In this document: piece after piece, positions 40,945 through 50,297 of the stretch
Numbering within the stretch: position 1 is the first letter of the stretch
Layout of the letters: each line of letters opens with the position of its first letter
Source of the DNA: Conyzicola nivalis_A
GTDB taxonomy: Bacteria; Actinomycetota; Actinomycetes; Actinomycetales; Microbacteriaceae
Assembly (NCBI RefSeq): GCF_040548875.1
Contig: NZ_JBEPSJ010000002.1
Location: 248,001-312,000, forward strand
Reading direction: 5' to 3'
Length of the DNA: 64,000 nucleotides
Notes under the pieces: model-generated
Seen by the model: the letters and a program-made list of their open reading frames with translations, nothing else
What the model was told of the DNA's origin: nothing
The model's database searches: none
Program-made: the position numbers and the translations under genes

Positions 40945-43098
40945 TCAGCGTAGTACCGCCTCCAGCTCCCGCTCGCTCGCGGTGGTCGCGTCAGACCGGC
41001 GCCACGGCCCGAACCAGTTCCAGCGGCCGAGCAGGGTCATCAGCGCCGGCAGCAGGAGTCCGCGCACGACGGTCACGTCGAGGAGGATCGCGATCGTCAT
41101 TCCGACGCCCACCTCTTTCATGGCCAGCAGGCTGCCCGAGGCGAACCCGAGGAACACGATGGCGATCGCGATCGCGGCCGTGGTGACCACCGGGCCGGTC
41201 GCCGTGATGCCGCGCAGCACGGCCCGGTCGTTCGCGAGCCGCGGGTTGATCAACCGGTCGCGGCCATCCCACTCCTCGTGGATGCGCGCGAGGAGGAACA
41301 CCTCGTAGTCCATCGACAGGCCGAAGGCGAGCAGCCCGATCATAAGCGGGGTCGTCACGTCGACGGCTCCCCACGGTTCGAACCCGAGGAGAGTCGACCC
41401 CCAGCCCCACTGGAAGATGGCGACGACACTGCCGAGCGTCGCGGCCACGGTGAGCGTGTTGAGTAGCACGGCCTTGAGCGGGATCACGACCGAACGGGTG
41501 AGGAACATCAGCAGCATAAACGTCGCCAGTAGCACGACACCGACGGCGAGGGGCAGCCGCTCGCCCAGGTGCGACCGCGTGTCGACGACCTCTGCGGCGG
41601 GTCCGGTCACCTGAACGGCGAGGTCGGTCTCGAGGGCGCGGATGTCGCGGACGAGCTGCTGCGCGTCGGCACTGGTCACGTCGCCGTCGATCGCGAAGTC
41701 GACGACCGTGACCTCTGGCGGCAGGTCGAGCACGCTGTCGGCGTCGTAGACGAGCTCGTGCGCGGCGATGCGGTCGAGCAGGTCGACCACCCGGAAGTCG
41801 GTCACCGGCGCGTCGATGAGCACGGTGGCCGCCGTCTCGGAGACGTCGCTGAACCCGGTGGTGACGAAGTCCTGGGTCTGGCGTTCCTCCGAGTCGACGG
41901 GCAGCGAGCGGATGTCGGAGCTGCCGAGAGTGAGCGTTGTCAGCGGCGCGGCGAGCAGCAGCAGGCCGGCAGTGGCCGCGACCGTGACGAGCACGGGCCG
42001 ACGCTGCGCGAATCCGGCGAGGCGGGCGAGCATCCCGCGACGGGCCACCCCGTCGCCAGGCGTTGACCGCAACGGCCACAGCCGTTTGCCCTGCACGGGG
42101 ATGCGCTTCGAGAACACCGCGATCAGCGCCGGCACGAGGGTGAGCCCCGCGAGGGTGGCGAGCAGCACCGCCGCGACGCCGCCCACGGCCATGCCCGACA
42201 GCAGCGAGTTGCCGAGCAGCATGAGCCCGACGAGCGCGATGAAGACGGCGAGACCGGAGACCAGCACGGCGCGGCCGGACGACGCGACGGTGCGCGCCAT
42301 CACATTTTCCAGCGAAGCATCCGGAGTCCGTTGCCGCTCCTCTCTATAGCGGGCGATCACGAGCAGGCTGTAGTCGACGGCGAGTCCCAGGCTGAAGATG
42401 GTGACGATGTTGACGGCGAACTCGTTCACCGGAATGACGAGGATGAGCGCCGAGAGGGCGAGCAGCGCGACCGCGATGACGGCGATCGCGGCAACGATGG
42501 GCAGCGCGGCGACCCTGACGCCGCCGAGCACGACGGCCAGCAGCACGAAGAGAACGACGATGGCGACGCCCTCGCCGACCGCCGAGTCGACGACGGCCCG
42601 GTCGACGAACTCCTGTTCCGCGAGGAACTTGCCGCCGACGAGCACGTCCGCGGGCTCGATGGTCTCGAGCAGTGCCGAGACCTCCGCCGCCACGGCGATG
42701 GTCTGCTCCTCGCCGAGCTGCTGGTCGAGCTCGACGCTGACGAGCGAGCTGGTGCTGCTGTCGCCGATCAGCCCGCCCGATGTGTACGCGTCGCCTACCT
42801 CGACGACGCCCGGGATCTCGCGAAGCTGCTGCATCACGCCGGTGGCGCTGTCGACGAGCTCGGGAGTGTAGAAGTCGGCGCCGGTGATGACGGCGGTGAC
42901 GATCTCGCCCTCGGGGTCGAGCCGGTCTAGCCGCTGCTGCGCGACGAACGACTCACTGCCGGTCGGCGAGTCCTGCACCGGCGTGGTGTGGTCGAAGATC
43001 CCGCCGCCGAGAACCACCCCGCCGAGCACGAGCACGCCCCATGCCGCGAGCACGATGCCGCGCCTGCGGGCGACCTGTCGTCCGATTGCCTCGAGCAT
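40945..43098 (-). CDS. MMPL-family RND transporter
   Basis: A 717-residue polytopic protein with about twelve helices in two repeated halves, each with a large extracellular loop. The family signature GLAVDYSLLVIARYREE occurs in the first half (GLAVDY) and its counterpart FGLSMDYEVFLLARIHEEWD in the second, supplying the Asp-Tyr pair for proton relay. MMPL proteins export lipids, glycolipids or drugs. It is upstream of a PlsC-type acyltransferase in an operon. Confidence 0.92.
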   Translation of the reverse strand: MLEAIGRQVARRRGIVLAAWGVLVLGGVVLGGGIFDHTTPVQDSPTGSESFVAQQRLDRLDPEGEIVTAVITGADFYTPELVDSATGVMQQLREIPGVVEVGDAYTSGGLIGDSSTSSLVSVELDQQLGEEQTIAVAAEVSALLETIEPADVLVGGKFLAEQEFVDRAVVDSAVGEGVAIVVLFVLLAVVLGGVRVAALPIVAAIAVIAVALLALSALILVIPVNEFAVNIVTIFSLGLAVDYSLLVIARYREERQRTPDASLENVMARTVASSGRAVLVSGLAVFIALVGLMLLGNSLLSGMAVGGVAAVLLATLAGLTLVPALIAVFSKRIPVQGKRLWPLRSTPGDGVARRGMLARLAGFAQRRPVLVTVAATAGLLLLAAPLTTLTLGSSDIRSLPVDSEERQTQDFVTTGFSDVSETAATVLIDAPVTDFRVVDLLDRIAAHELVYDADSVLDLPPEVTVVDFAIDGDVTSADAQQLVRDIRALETDLAVQVTGPAAEVVDTRSHLGERLPLAVGVVLLATFMLLMFLTRSVVIPLKAVLLNTLTVAATLGSVVAIFQWGWGSTLLGFEPWGAVDVTTPLMIGLLAFGLSMDYEVFLLARIHEEWDGRDRLINPRLANDRAVLRGITATGPVVTTAAIAIAIVFLGFASGSLLAMKEVGVGMTIAILLDVTVVRGLLLPALMTLLGRWNWFGPWRRSDATTASERELEAVLR

Positions 43099-43140
43099 GT
43101 ACCGGTGTTCCTTCCAGAGTCCAGAAATAGAGAGGTGGAT

Positions 43141-43172
43141 GTTTCGGGGACGGGCGAACCCGCCCCCGAAAC
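43141..43172 (-). terminator. Terminator of the PA14/DUF1080 gene
   Basis: GTTTCGGGG-A-CGGG pairs with CCCG-C-CCCCGAAAC around a CGAA tetraloop (13 pairs, one mismatch). It starts 7 bp after the stop of the leftward gene. Confidence 0.75.
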
Positions 43173-43178
43173 GTCAGA

Positions 43179-46100
43179 TCAACCGCAGTTCTTCGCGGCC
43201 CACGGTGCTTCGACGCTGGCGGTGCGTCCGTCGCCCGTCGCGGTCACGGTCGCCTTCCCGGCGGGCAGGCTCGCGAGTCGAGTCGTGAAGGTGTGGAATA
43301 GGGCTGCGCCCGGCTTCACGGCCTTCAGTGTCTTCTCGCCGAACGACGTGGCGATGGTGATGTCCGCGGCGACCGTGTCGGTGTTGGTGGCACGCACGGC
43401 GACGAGCGCCTTGCCCGCCACGCAGCGAACCTCGACCGTCGCGGTGACCGCCAGCGGCTTCGCCAGATCCTTTATGCGAATGTCACGGTAGGAGACCGCC
43501 TCGCCCGCACCATGGTTCTGGATGCCCACGAACCCCTGCGAGATGTCCCGCGCGGGGTCGGTGCTCGTGAACTCGTTGACCACGCTTCCGTTCAGCACCA
43601 CCGTGATGGTCTGGCCCTCGACGATGATGTCGTACGAGTTCCAGGTGCCGACCGGCTTGAGCGACGCGGCGACCGCCTCAGGGTTCGCACCCTGGAACGT
43701 GTAGATCGCGCCGGTCGTGCGGTCCGGGGCATCCGTCGCATCGATCTGGATCTCGTACCCCTTGTTAACGGCGACGAACGGGTCGTTGCCGGGGTCGGGG
43801 AACCCGACGAAGAGACCGCCGTTGTGGTCGGCAACGAGCTTCCAGTCAAACTTCAGGCTGTACGACTCGAACTCCTTCTCGGTGTGCCAGAGCAGACCCA
43901 TGCCGCCGCTGCCCCTGAGGCTGCAGTCGTCGGTGACGCGTCCGAACGAGCCGGCGCCGGCGAGCTTCCACTTCTCGAAGCTCGCGAGCGTTCCGTCGAA
44001 CAGCGCGGTGTAGCCCTCTTCGACCGCTGCGGGTGCGCAGATGTCGTTGGCGCCGACCGACAGCGCATCCACGTTCACGTTGCCCGTGTCTCCGGCGTCG
44101 TACTTGATCGCGATCGTGTTCGCTCCAGCCTTGAGGTTCAGGTCACGGGTGGCCGTGGTCCACGTCTTCCAGTTGCCTGTCTTGGGCAACGACCACGGGG
44201 CGACCTCCTGGCCGTTCACGTAGACCGACACGGTCTTCGTTCCGTCGAACGGGTTGGGCCCGTTCGCGTAGCGGAGGTTCACCGGGTAGGTGCCCGCAGT
44301 CTCGACGGATGCGGCGAAGGTGACAGCCGAACCCACCTCCTGCACTCCCGCGGCGAAGCCGGAGCCGGAGTATCCGTTGTGCTCGGTGTCCACCCGGGCA
44401 CCGCCGGTCAGCGAGGCCGATTCGGCCTCGTACCAGCCGCGGTCGGCCGGCGTGACATAGCCGGGGATCGAGTTGAGCGTGTACCAGGCCTCGGTGTTCC
44501 ACAGCTCGCCACCCGACTCGGAGGCGAAGGGCCGCGGCGAGCGCAGGTGCACGACGAAGCCGGGCTTGAGCCCGTCGATGTCGAGAGTCACGGTCTTGCG
44601 GTCCTCCGACACTTGCGCGCTGGTCACGACGAGGGTCTCCTCGTCGACCTTCGGTCCGCCGTAGTCGGGGGTAGCGACGTAGCGCCACTGCTGCGCGCGG
44701 TAGGCGGTGGCGATGTTCGCCACCGTCTCGGCCGAGACCGGCTGGGTGTACTCGATGGCGAATCCGCCCTCGGTGACCTTCACCGACTTCATGTCGAACG
44801 CGTTGTCGCCGACCGGGGTCAGCTTCTGCAGGCCGTAGTGGAGCTTGTCGGACTCGCCCCAGTTGCCGCCCTCGCCGATACCGCCGAGGTAGATGGCGCC
44901 GTCGGGCCCGACGATCGTGCGGTTGACGCCCGCTTCGATGCCGGCGGTGTGGCGGAAGATTGCGCCCTGGTACTCGCCGTCGACCTTCTCGAGGAACGCC
45001 CTCTGCAGTCCGCCGTAGGTCACGTCGCCGATCAGCATCTGGCCGGCGAACGGGCCCTCGTCGAGGAAGACGGGGGCGCTCGGCGAGTTGCCGATCTCGT
45101 TCTGCGGAATCCAGAGCACCGGAGGGGTGACCGGGTTCTGATCGAACGGCCCGACGGGGTTCGTGTAGTGGTTGAAGAAGCGGTCCTGCTTGACGTGGAG
45201 CAGCTTCGACGCTGGCAGCCAGCCGCCCTGGTTGTCGGTCGCGAAGAGGTCGCCCTCGCCGCTCAGCGCAACGCCGTTGGGGGTTCGCAGGCCGCCCGCG
45301 ATGAAGTCGACCGCGCCCGTGGCGCGGTTGATCTTGATCGCGGTGCCGCGGTTCTGCGCGGGCTGCGGGTTCGTCGAGGCGCCGCCGTTGTTGATGGCCA
45401 CCGATAGGTTGACGTAGAAGTTCGCGTCGTCGTGCACGAGTCCGAAAGCGAACTCGTGGAAGTTGCCACCATCGGGCCATCCGGCCACCTTGGTGTGGAT
45501 GTCGTAGAAGCCGTCGCCGTCGGGGTCGGTCAGCTTCGTCAACTGGTGTCGTTCGGAGACGAAGATCTCGTCGCCGATGACGTCGACCCCCATGGGGTTG
45601 AGCAGGTCGGTCGCGACCTTGGTCGGCACCACCTGGTCGGCGCTCGTCTCGCCGAGCACGTTGTCGAGGATGAACACCTCGCCCGGCTTGGCGTTGGGCA
45701 CCCACCCGCCCGAGCTCACGGAGCCCGAGGTGATGACGACGAGCCTGTCGTCGTCGGTGAAGTCGAGGCCGGTGACCTTGGGCTCGAAGCCCGCGGGGCG
45801 CAGGTTGGTGAGCGTGTAGTTCGGGTTGACGGCGTCGAGCCGCAGTCCGTCGCCGGCGGTGTCGGTGGCCCCTTCGCAGTACTTGGTGCCCGGCGCGGTG
45901 ACGCGCACGACGTTTGCCTCAGTGCTCAGCACCGAGGTCGGGACAACCTCGAAGGCGGTGGTTCCGGGCCGCTTCCACTCGAGCTTGAGCACTTGGCCGT
46001 TGGTCGCTTCGAGGAAGTCGACGCGCAGTGCGTGCGTTCCGGCGGTCAGGGTCGCCGTGCCGTCTTTGGAGGTGGTGCCGTGTAGTCCGCCGTGGTCGAT

Positions 46101-46496
46101 GACCAGTTCGTTGTCGATGCGGAGTTCCGATCCGTCGTCGCTCGTCAACCGGAACGCGTAGGCGCCCGTCGTCGCGATGGTCAGATTGGCGGTGACGATG
46201 GAGAGGAAGTTGTCCGACAGCCCGAACTCGGCCTCGGTCGAGTAGTTGATCGTCGGCATGAGCTTGTCTGCGTTCGGCGTCGTACCCGACTTGAGCGTGC
46301 AGATGTCCTGGGTACCGGGCGGCAGCTGGAACGAACGCAGCGTCACTCCCGGCTCCTGCTCGGGGGTCGCAGCGACCGCGACGGGCGCGAATCCGGTGAA
46401 CGCGAGAATTCCCACGAGCGACCCGGCCAGGGCCATCGTGGCCCCTCGCCCATGTCTGAGCTTCGTGATCGGCGGACTGATATTTATGGGCACCAT
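43179..46496 (-). CDS. Secreted multidomain protein: PA14, sugar-dehydrogenase-like propeller, CBM, DUF1080
   Basis: A 1105-residue exported protein. The signal peptide (about 1-43, ending PVAVAATP) is followed by PA14 at about 50-195 (GAYAFRLTSDDGSELRIDNELVIDHGG). A beta-propeller related to glucose/sorbosone dehydrogenases spans about 235-650 (GLDFTDDDRLVVITSG; RTIVGPDGAIYLGGIGEGG). A CBM6/35-like domain covers about 685-815 (WYEAESASLTGGARV). DUF1080, a concanavalin-like 3-keto-disaccharide hydrolase domain, spans about 825-1010 (YTALFDGTLASFEKW; GLLWHTEKEFESYSLKFDW). A C-terminal Ig-like segment ends the protein. ATG 46496 follows AAAGGAG. It may bind a polysaccharide and oxidise or cleave modified sugars outside the cell. 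Confidence 0.82.
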   Translation of the reverse strand: MVPINISPPITKLRHGRGATMALAGSLVGILAFTGFAPVAVAATPEQEPGVTLRSFQLPPGTQDICTLKSGTTPNADKLMPTINYSTEAEFGLSDNFLSIVTANLTIATTGAYAFRLTSDDGSELRIDNELVIDHGGLHGTTSKDGTATLTAGTHALRVDFLEATNGQVLKLEWKRPGTTAFEVVPTSVLSTEANVVRVTAPGTKYCEGATDTAGDGLRLDAVNPNYTLTNLRPAGFEPKVTGLDFTDDDRLVVITSGSVSSGGWVPNAKPGEVFILDNVLGETSADQVVPTKVATDLLNPMGVDVIGDEIFVSERHQLTKLTDPDGDGFYDIHTKVAGWPDGGNFHEFAFGLVHDDANFYVNLSVAINNGGASTNPQPAQNRGTAIKINRATGAVDFIAGGLRTPNGVALSGEGDLFATDNQGGWLPASKLLHVKQDRFFNHYTNPVGPFDQNPVTPPVLWIPQNEIGNSPSAPVFLDEGPFAGQMLIGDVTYGGLQRAFLEKVDGEYQGAIFRHTAGIEAGVNRTIVGPDGAIYLGGIGEGGNWGESDKLHYGLQKLTPVGDNAFDMKSVKVTEGGFAIEYTQPVSAETVANIATAYRAQQWRYVATPDYGGPKVDEETLVVTSAQVSEDRKTVTLDIDGLKPGFVVHLRSPRPFASESGGELWNTEAWYTLNSIPGYVTPADRGWYEAESASLTGGARVDTEHNGYSGSGFAAGVQEVGSAVTFAASVETAGTYPVNLRYANGPNPFDGTKTVSVYVNGQEVAPWSLPKTGNWKTWTTATRDLNLKAGANTIAIKYDAGDTGNVNVDALSVGANDICAPAAVEEGYTALFDGTLASFEKWKLAGAGSFGRVTDDCSLRGSGGMGLLWHTEKEFESYSLKFDWKLVADHNGGLFVGFPDPGNDPFVAVNKGYEIQIDATDAPDRTTGAIYTFQGANPEAVAASLKPVGTWNSYDIIVEGQTITVVLNGSVVNEFTSTDPARDISQGFVGIQNHGAGEAVSYRDIRIKDLAKPLAVTATVEVRCVAGKALVAVRATNTDTVAADITIATSFGEKTLKAVKPGAALFHTFTTRLASLPAGKATVTATGDGRTASVEAPWAAKNCG

Positions 46497-46808
46497 TGCT
46501 CCTTTTTTTCAGCGAGATGTGAGCCGCCGGGCGGCATCTTCGCGACCGATCGGCAAGCGGGCCACAGTCTATGCAGCTTTAAGCACCCGGTCTACAACTT
46601 TTGATTGTTCCCCGACTTATGATTTTTGGCACGCGTTTGGGGGCCGTCATCGGCATATGTCGAGCACTGCACAGCTTTTGCTTGACCGCCGGCGTTGCCC
46701 CCCGTTAGGGTCAGTCCGAGCTTGGCTCAGTGCATTCTCTCTATCCGTCGGTTACCCGTCGACGGTCCCCACTTCTCCGCACCCGCGGACGACCCTTGGA
46801 GTACGACT
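46497..46808. other. Intergenic region between divergent secreted-protein genes
   Basis: About 310 bp without a supported gene. The left part is AT-rich for this window (around 46590-46640) and probably holds the promoter of the leftward gene. The right part holds a candidate promoter for the WxL-like gene. Confidence 0.6.
46682..46711 (+). promoter_or_regulatory. Candidate promoter of the WxL-like operon
   Basis: TTGACC and TAGGGT are 18 bp apart, ending about 98 bp before the TTG start. Confidence 0.45.
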
Positions 46809-47420
46809 TTGAACAGACGCGCATTCGCATTTCGCGCAACCACCGCCTTCGCGGGAGCAGTGACGCTCTCCGTCGTCGGTGGCAGCGGAATCGCCCTAGC
46901 CCTCGACGACCCGCACGGCGACAAGGATGTCGCCGTCTCCGTCGAGATCGCCGAACTCGAGGGACCGGGCGTGCTCGCCATGACCGTGGCCGGCCAGTCG
47001 GCCGCCCTGACCGAGTCGGGTTCGACCGCCACCAACCGACAGTTCACCGGCACGCTTCCCACGGTGACCGTGACCGACACCCGCACCGCCGACGAGATTC
47101 CCGCCGGCGCGTACTGGTACGTGCTCGGTTCGATCACCGACTTCTCCGGCACCGCCGGCCAGCCCGACATCGCCTCGGCCGACAGCTTCGGCTGGACGCC
47201 CAAGCTCGTGGCGGGCGACCCGGGCAGCGTAGCGGCCGGCGACGAGGTCGACCCAGGCGAGGGATTCACCGACTCGGAGATGCTCGCCATGGCCTACGAC
47301 TCGGGCGAGATCGCACCCGAGGGCAGCTGGTCGGCTAACGCCGACCTCAAGCTGCTCACCGGAGCGGCCGTCGCGCCTGGGAAGTACTCGGCGACGCTCA
47401 CCCTGTCGCTGTTCGAGTAG
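46809..47420 (+). CDS. Secreted WxL-like surface protein
   Basis: A 203-residue exported protein. TTG 46809 after TTGGAG gives a clean signal peptide (LNRRAFAFRATTAFAGAVTL, cleavage near ALA-LDD). The mature part is acidic and beta-rich: VAVSVEIAELEGPGVLAMTV, TVTVTDTRTADEIPAGAYWYVLGS and a C-terminal APGKYSATLTLSLFE. The pattern resembles WxL-domain proteins, in which VTVTD-R and a final ATLTW strand recur, but the WxL tryptophans are not clear. It forms an operon with the next gene, whose product looks like the WxL-associated DUF916 type. Confidence 0.6.
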   Translation: MNRRAFAFRATTAFAGAVTLSVVGGSGIALALDDPHGDKDVAVSVEIAELEGPGVLAMTVAGQSAALTESGSTATNRQFTGTLPTVTVTDTRTADEIPAGAYWYVLGSITDFSGTAGQPDIASADSFGWTPKLVAGDPGSVAAGDEVDPGEGFTDSEMLAMAYDSGEIAPEGSWSANADLKLLTGAAVAPGKYSATLTLSLFE

Positions 47421-47434
47421 CCCGACTCGACTCG

Positions 47435-48445
47435 ATGAAAGCACACGCTTTCGCCGCGGTGGTCGCCCTCGCGGCGGCCGCCTTCGTCGCGGTGGCCACA
47501 CCGGCCGCCGCGGCGATGGCCGACGACCCCGTCGTCAGCTGGTCGCTGGCCCCTGCCGATGCGGTCGGGCCGGACGGCCGGTCGTGGGTGGAGCGGAAGG
47601 CCGCGGCCGGCGAGACCGTCACCGAGCACCTCGCGCTGCGCAACCACGGCGCGACCGCGACCACCTTCATCCTGACGGCCGCCGACGGTTACTTCACCGA
47701 GACCGGCCGCTTCAGCATGCTGCAGGCCGGCGAGACCTCCGTCGGGGCCGGCACCTGGATCTCCGTCGCATCTGACGTGCTGGTGGAGCCCGGTGCTACG
47801 GCAATAGTGCCGTTTACGGTCACCGTTCCCGTGAACGCGACGCCGGGCGACCACGCAGCGGGAATCGCGGCATCGGTGCTGAGCTCGGGCACCACGAGCG
47901 ACGGAACCCTGGTCGGCCTCGAGAGCCGCGTCGGCTTCCGCGTCATGACGCAGGTCTCCGGGGACCTCGCGCCCGTGCTCGCGGTCAGCGGACTCACCGG
48001 CGAGTACTCCCCCTCGTGGAACCTCTTCACGCCCGGCGAGCTCACCATCCGCTACACGGCCGAGAACGCCGGCAACACGCAACTCGAGTTCGGCGAGACG
48101 GTGGACGGGGTGACAACGCAGCGGCGCGACCTCTTCCCCGGCGAGACGCGCGCGGTGGCCGTGGCTCCCGCGAAGGTGTGGCCGCTCGGCCTCGTGTCGA
48201 TGGATGTCACGTTCGAATCATCCGTACCCACTGACGCAGGTCTCGCCGTGGCGCCGGTCACCGAGACGATCGTGTTATGGGCCGTGCCGTGGCTGCATCT
48301 CGCAGCGCTGGCGGGGGTTCTCGTAGTCGTCGCGGCGATGCTGCTCGCCCGGCGCCGCAACAAGGCGAAGATCGCGCGGCTGCTCGAGGAGGCCCGCGCC
48401 GAGGTGCGGCGCGAGCGGGAGGAGGCGGTGGGCGCGTCAGCGTGA
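47435..48445 (+). CDS. DUF916-like surface protein with C-terminal membrane anchor
   Basis: A 336-residue protein: signal peptide (about 1-28), an extracellular part with two Ig-like regions, one membrane helix near residues 283-307 (LHLAALAGVLVVVAAMLLARR) and a basic/acidic cytoplasmic tail (about 30 residues). VSWSLAPADAVGPDGRSWV and LRNHGATATTFILTAADGYF fit WxL-associated peptidoglycan-binding DUF916 proteins. It begins 14 bp after the preceding gene. A cell-wall-linked role is likely; binding partner unknown. Confidence 0.7.
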   Translation: MKAHAFAAVVALAAAAFVAVATPAAAAMADDPVVSWSLAPADAVGPDGRSWVERKAAAGETVTEHLALRNHGATATTFILTAADGYFTETGRFSMLQAGETSVGAGTWISVASDVLVEPGATAIVPFTVTVPVNATPGDHAAGIAASVLSSGTTSDGTLVGLESRVGFRVMTQVSGDLAPVLAVSGLTGEYSPSWNLFTPGELTIRYTAENAGNTQLEFGETVDGVTTQRRDLFPGETRAVAVAPAKVWPLGLVSMDVTFESSVPTDAGLAVAPVTETIVLWAVPWLHLAALAGVLVVVAAMLLARRRNKAKIARLLEEARAEVRREREEAVGASA

Positions 48446-48550
48446 CCCTTCGATCTCGTCGATCCCCTTGGGGCCGAGCGCGTTTCTGTCTACTCTGGGG
48501 CGAATGGCGCGAGCGCTGCGTGCCGAGGCCGAGGGTCGAGGAGGTCCCCA

Positions 48551-50128
48551 TTGTCTACAGGATCCGCACCGCAGACCGCAGCGCCGCCCCGTGAGCAATG
48601 GACCGGCCAGGTCGGCTTCATCCTCGCGGCCATCGGCTCGGCGGTCGGTCTTGGCAACATCTGGCGCTTTCCCGGCGTCGCCTATGAGAACGGCGGCGGC
48701 GCGTTCCTCATCCCCTATCTCGTCGCGCTGATCACTGCCGGCATCCCGATCCTGTTTCTCGACTACGCGATCGGCCACCGGTTTCGCGGATCCGCGCCCA
48801 CCGCCTTCCGCCGTCTGGGCGGGCGCATCTCGGGTCGCTGGCTCGAGGGGCTGGGTTGGTTCCAGGTCGCTGTCGCCTTCGTAATCGGCCTGTACTACAC
48901 GGTCGTCATCGCCTGGGCGCTCAGCTACTTCGTGTTCTCGTTCGACCTGCGCTGGGGCGACGACCCGGCGGCCTTCCTCACCGGCGACTACCTGCAGGTG
49001 AGCGACCCCGGATTCAGCTTCGAGTTCGTGCCCGGCGTTCTCATCCCCCTCGTGATCGTCTGGCTCGTGACGATCGCGGTGCTCGCCGCCGGTGTCGCCA
49101 AGGGCGTGCAGCGGGCCAACGTGATCTTCCTGCCGCTGCTCGTCGTCGCCTTCGCCGTGCTCGTGGTGCGAGCACTGTTTCTCGACGGCGCGGCCGAGGG
49201 TCTGAACGCCCTGTTCACGCCCGACTGGGAGGCACTCGGCGACCCCAACGTCTGGATCGCCGCCTACAGCCAGATCTTCTTCTCGCTCTCGATCGCCTTC
49301 GGCATCATGATCACCTACGCGTCGTACCGCAAACGCAAGGCCAACCTCACGGCGCCCGGGCTCGTCGTCGCGTTCGCGAACTCGTCGTTCGAGATCCTCG
49401 CCGGCATCGGCGTGTTCGCCACCCTCGGCTTCTTCGCGTTCCAGCAGGGGATCGAGGTCAGCGAGCTCGAGGGACTCACCGGCGTCGGCCTGTCGTTCAT
49501 CACCTTCCCGGCGATCGTGTCGCAGATGCCCGGCGGCCCGATCTTCGGCGCACTGTTCTTCGGGTCGCTGACGATGGCGGGATTCACCTCGCTGCTGTCG
49601 GTACTGCAGGTGGTATCGGCCGCGTTCCAGGAGAAGTTCGGTCTCACCACACGTCAGGCGGCGATCCGGGTCGGCGGGGTGTCGGCGATCCTCTCGGTAC
49701 TGATCTTCTCGACGACGACCGGGCTGTTGGCGCTCGACACCGCCGACCAGTGGGCGAATAACGTCGGGATCGTGTCATCCGCGATCCTCACAGCCATTCT
49801 CATCGTCTGGGTGCTGCGCAAGGGCGACGAGCTGCGGTTCCACCTGAACTCGGTCTCGACGTTCCGGGTCGGCAAGGTGTGGGTGTTCCTCGTGGGCATC
49901 CTCGCGCCGATCGTGCTGGCCTACATGCTGATCTCGCGCATCGTCACGCTCATCGTCGAGGGCTACGCCGACCTGCCGGCGTGGTACCTCGGCATCGTCG
50001 GCTGGGGCACAATCGCGTTCATCATCGTCGCAGCGGTCGTCTTCACCGCGCTGCGCTGGAAACGTGACCCGAACGACTTCACCGCCTGGCCCGAATACGC
50101 GCCCGTGACCAAGGAGACCCGCTCATGA
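48551..50128 (+). CDS. Sodium-dependent NSS-family (SNF) transporter
   Basis: A 525-residue symporter with about eleven or twelve helices. The first unwound helix has the signature FILAAIGSAVGLGNIWRFP, which holds the sodium and substrate sites in LeuT-type proteins; GGGAFLIPYLVALITAGIP follows. Start is TTG 48551 after GAGGAGGT. The overlapping small-subunit gene at 50125 matches the arrangement of MetPS, a methionine/alanine uptake system of Corynebacterium, so amino-acid import is likely. Confidence 0.92.
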   Translation: MSTGSAPQTAAPPREQWTGQVGFILAAIGSAVGLGNIWRFPGVAYENGGGAFLIPYLVALITAGIPILFLDYAIGHRFRGSAPTAFRRLGGRISGRWLEGLGWFQVAVAFVIGLYYTVVIAWALSYFVFSFDLRWGDDPAAFLTGDYLQVSDPGFSFEFVPGVLIPLVIVWLVTIAVLAAGVAKGVQRANVIFLPLLVVAFAVLVVRALFLDGAAEGLNALFTPDWEALGDPNVWIAAYSQIFFSLSIAFGIMITYASYRKRKANLTAPGLVVAFANSSFEILAGIGVFATLGFFAFQQGIEVSELEGLTGVGLSFITFPAIVSQMPGGPIFGALFFGSLTMAGFTSLLSVLQVVSAAFQEKFGLTTRQAAIRVGGVSAILSVLIFSTTTGLLALDTADQWANNVGIVSSAILTAILIVWVLRKGDELRFHLNSVSTFRVGKVWVFLVGILAPIVLAYMLISRIVTLIVEGYADLPAWYLGIVGWGTIAFIIVAAVVFTALRWKRDPNDFTAWPEYAPVTKETRS

Positions 50129-50295
50129 CCGGCATCGCCATCGCGTTTCTGCTGCTCGCACTGGTGCTGGTGTGGGGCGGGCTGATCGCCAGCATCCTGT
50201 TTCTGCGGGCGCGCACTGAGTTGGAAACGTACCCGCCGGGCGGAGAGGACGACGATCACCGGGAGGACGAGGCTCCGGGGATCCGGGACACTTAG
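50125..50295 (+). CDS. MetS-type small subunit of NSS transporter
   Basis: ATG 50125 overlaps the transporter stop by ATGA. The 56-residue product starts MTGIAIAFLLLALVLVWGG, has one membrane helix to about residue 27, then a short basic and strongly acidic tail (GGEDDDHREDE). Size, single helix, acidic tail and coupling to an NSS transporter fit the MetS family, which is required for MetP activity. It is easily missed because of its length. Confidence 0.88.
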   Translation: MTGIAIAFLLLALVLVWGGLIASILFLRARTELETYPPGGEDDDHREDEAPGIRDT

Positions 50296-50297
50296 GG

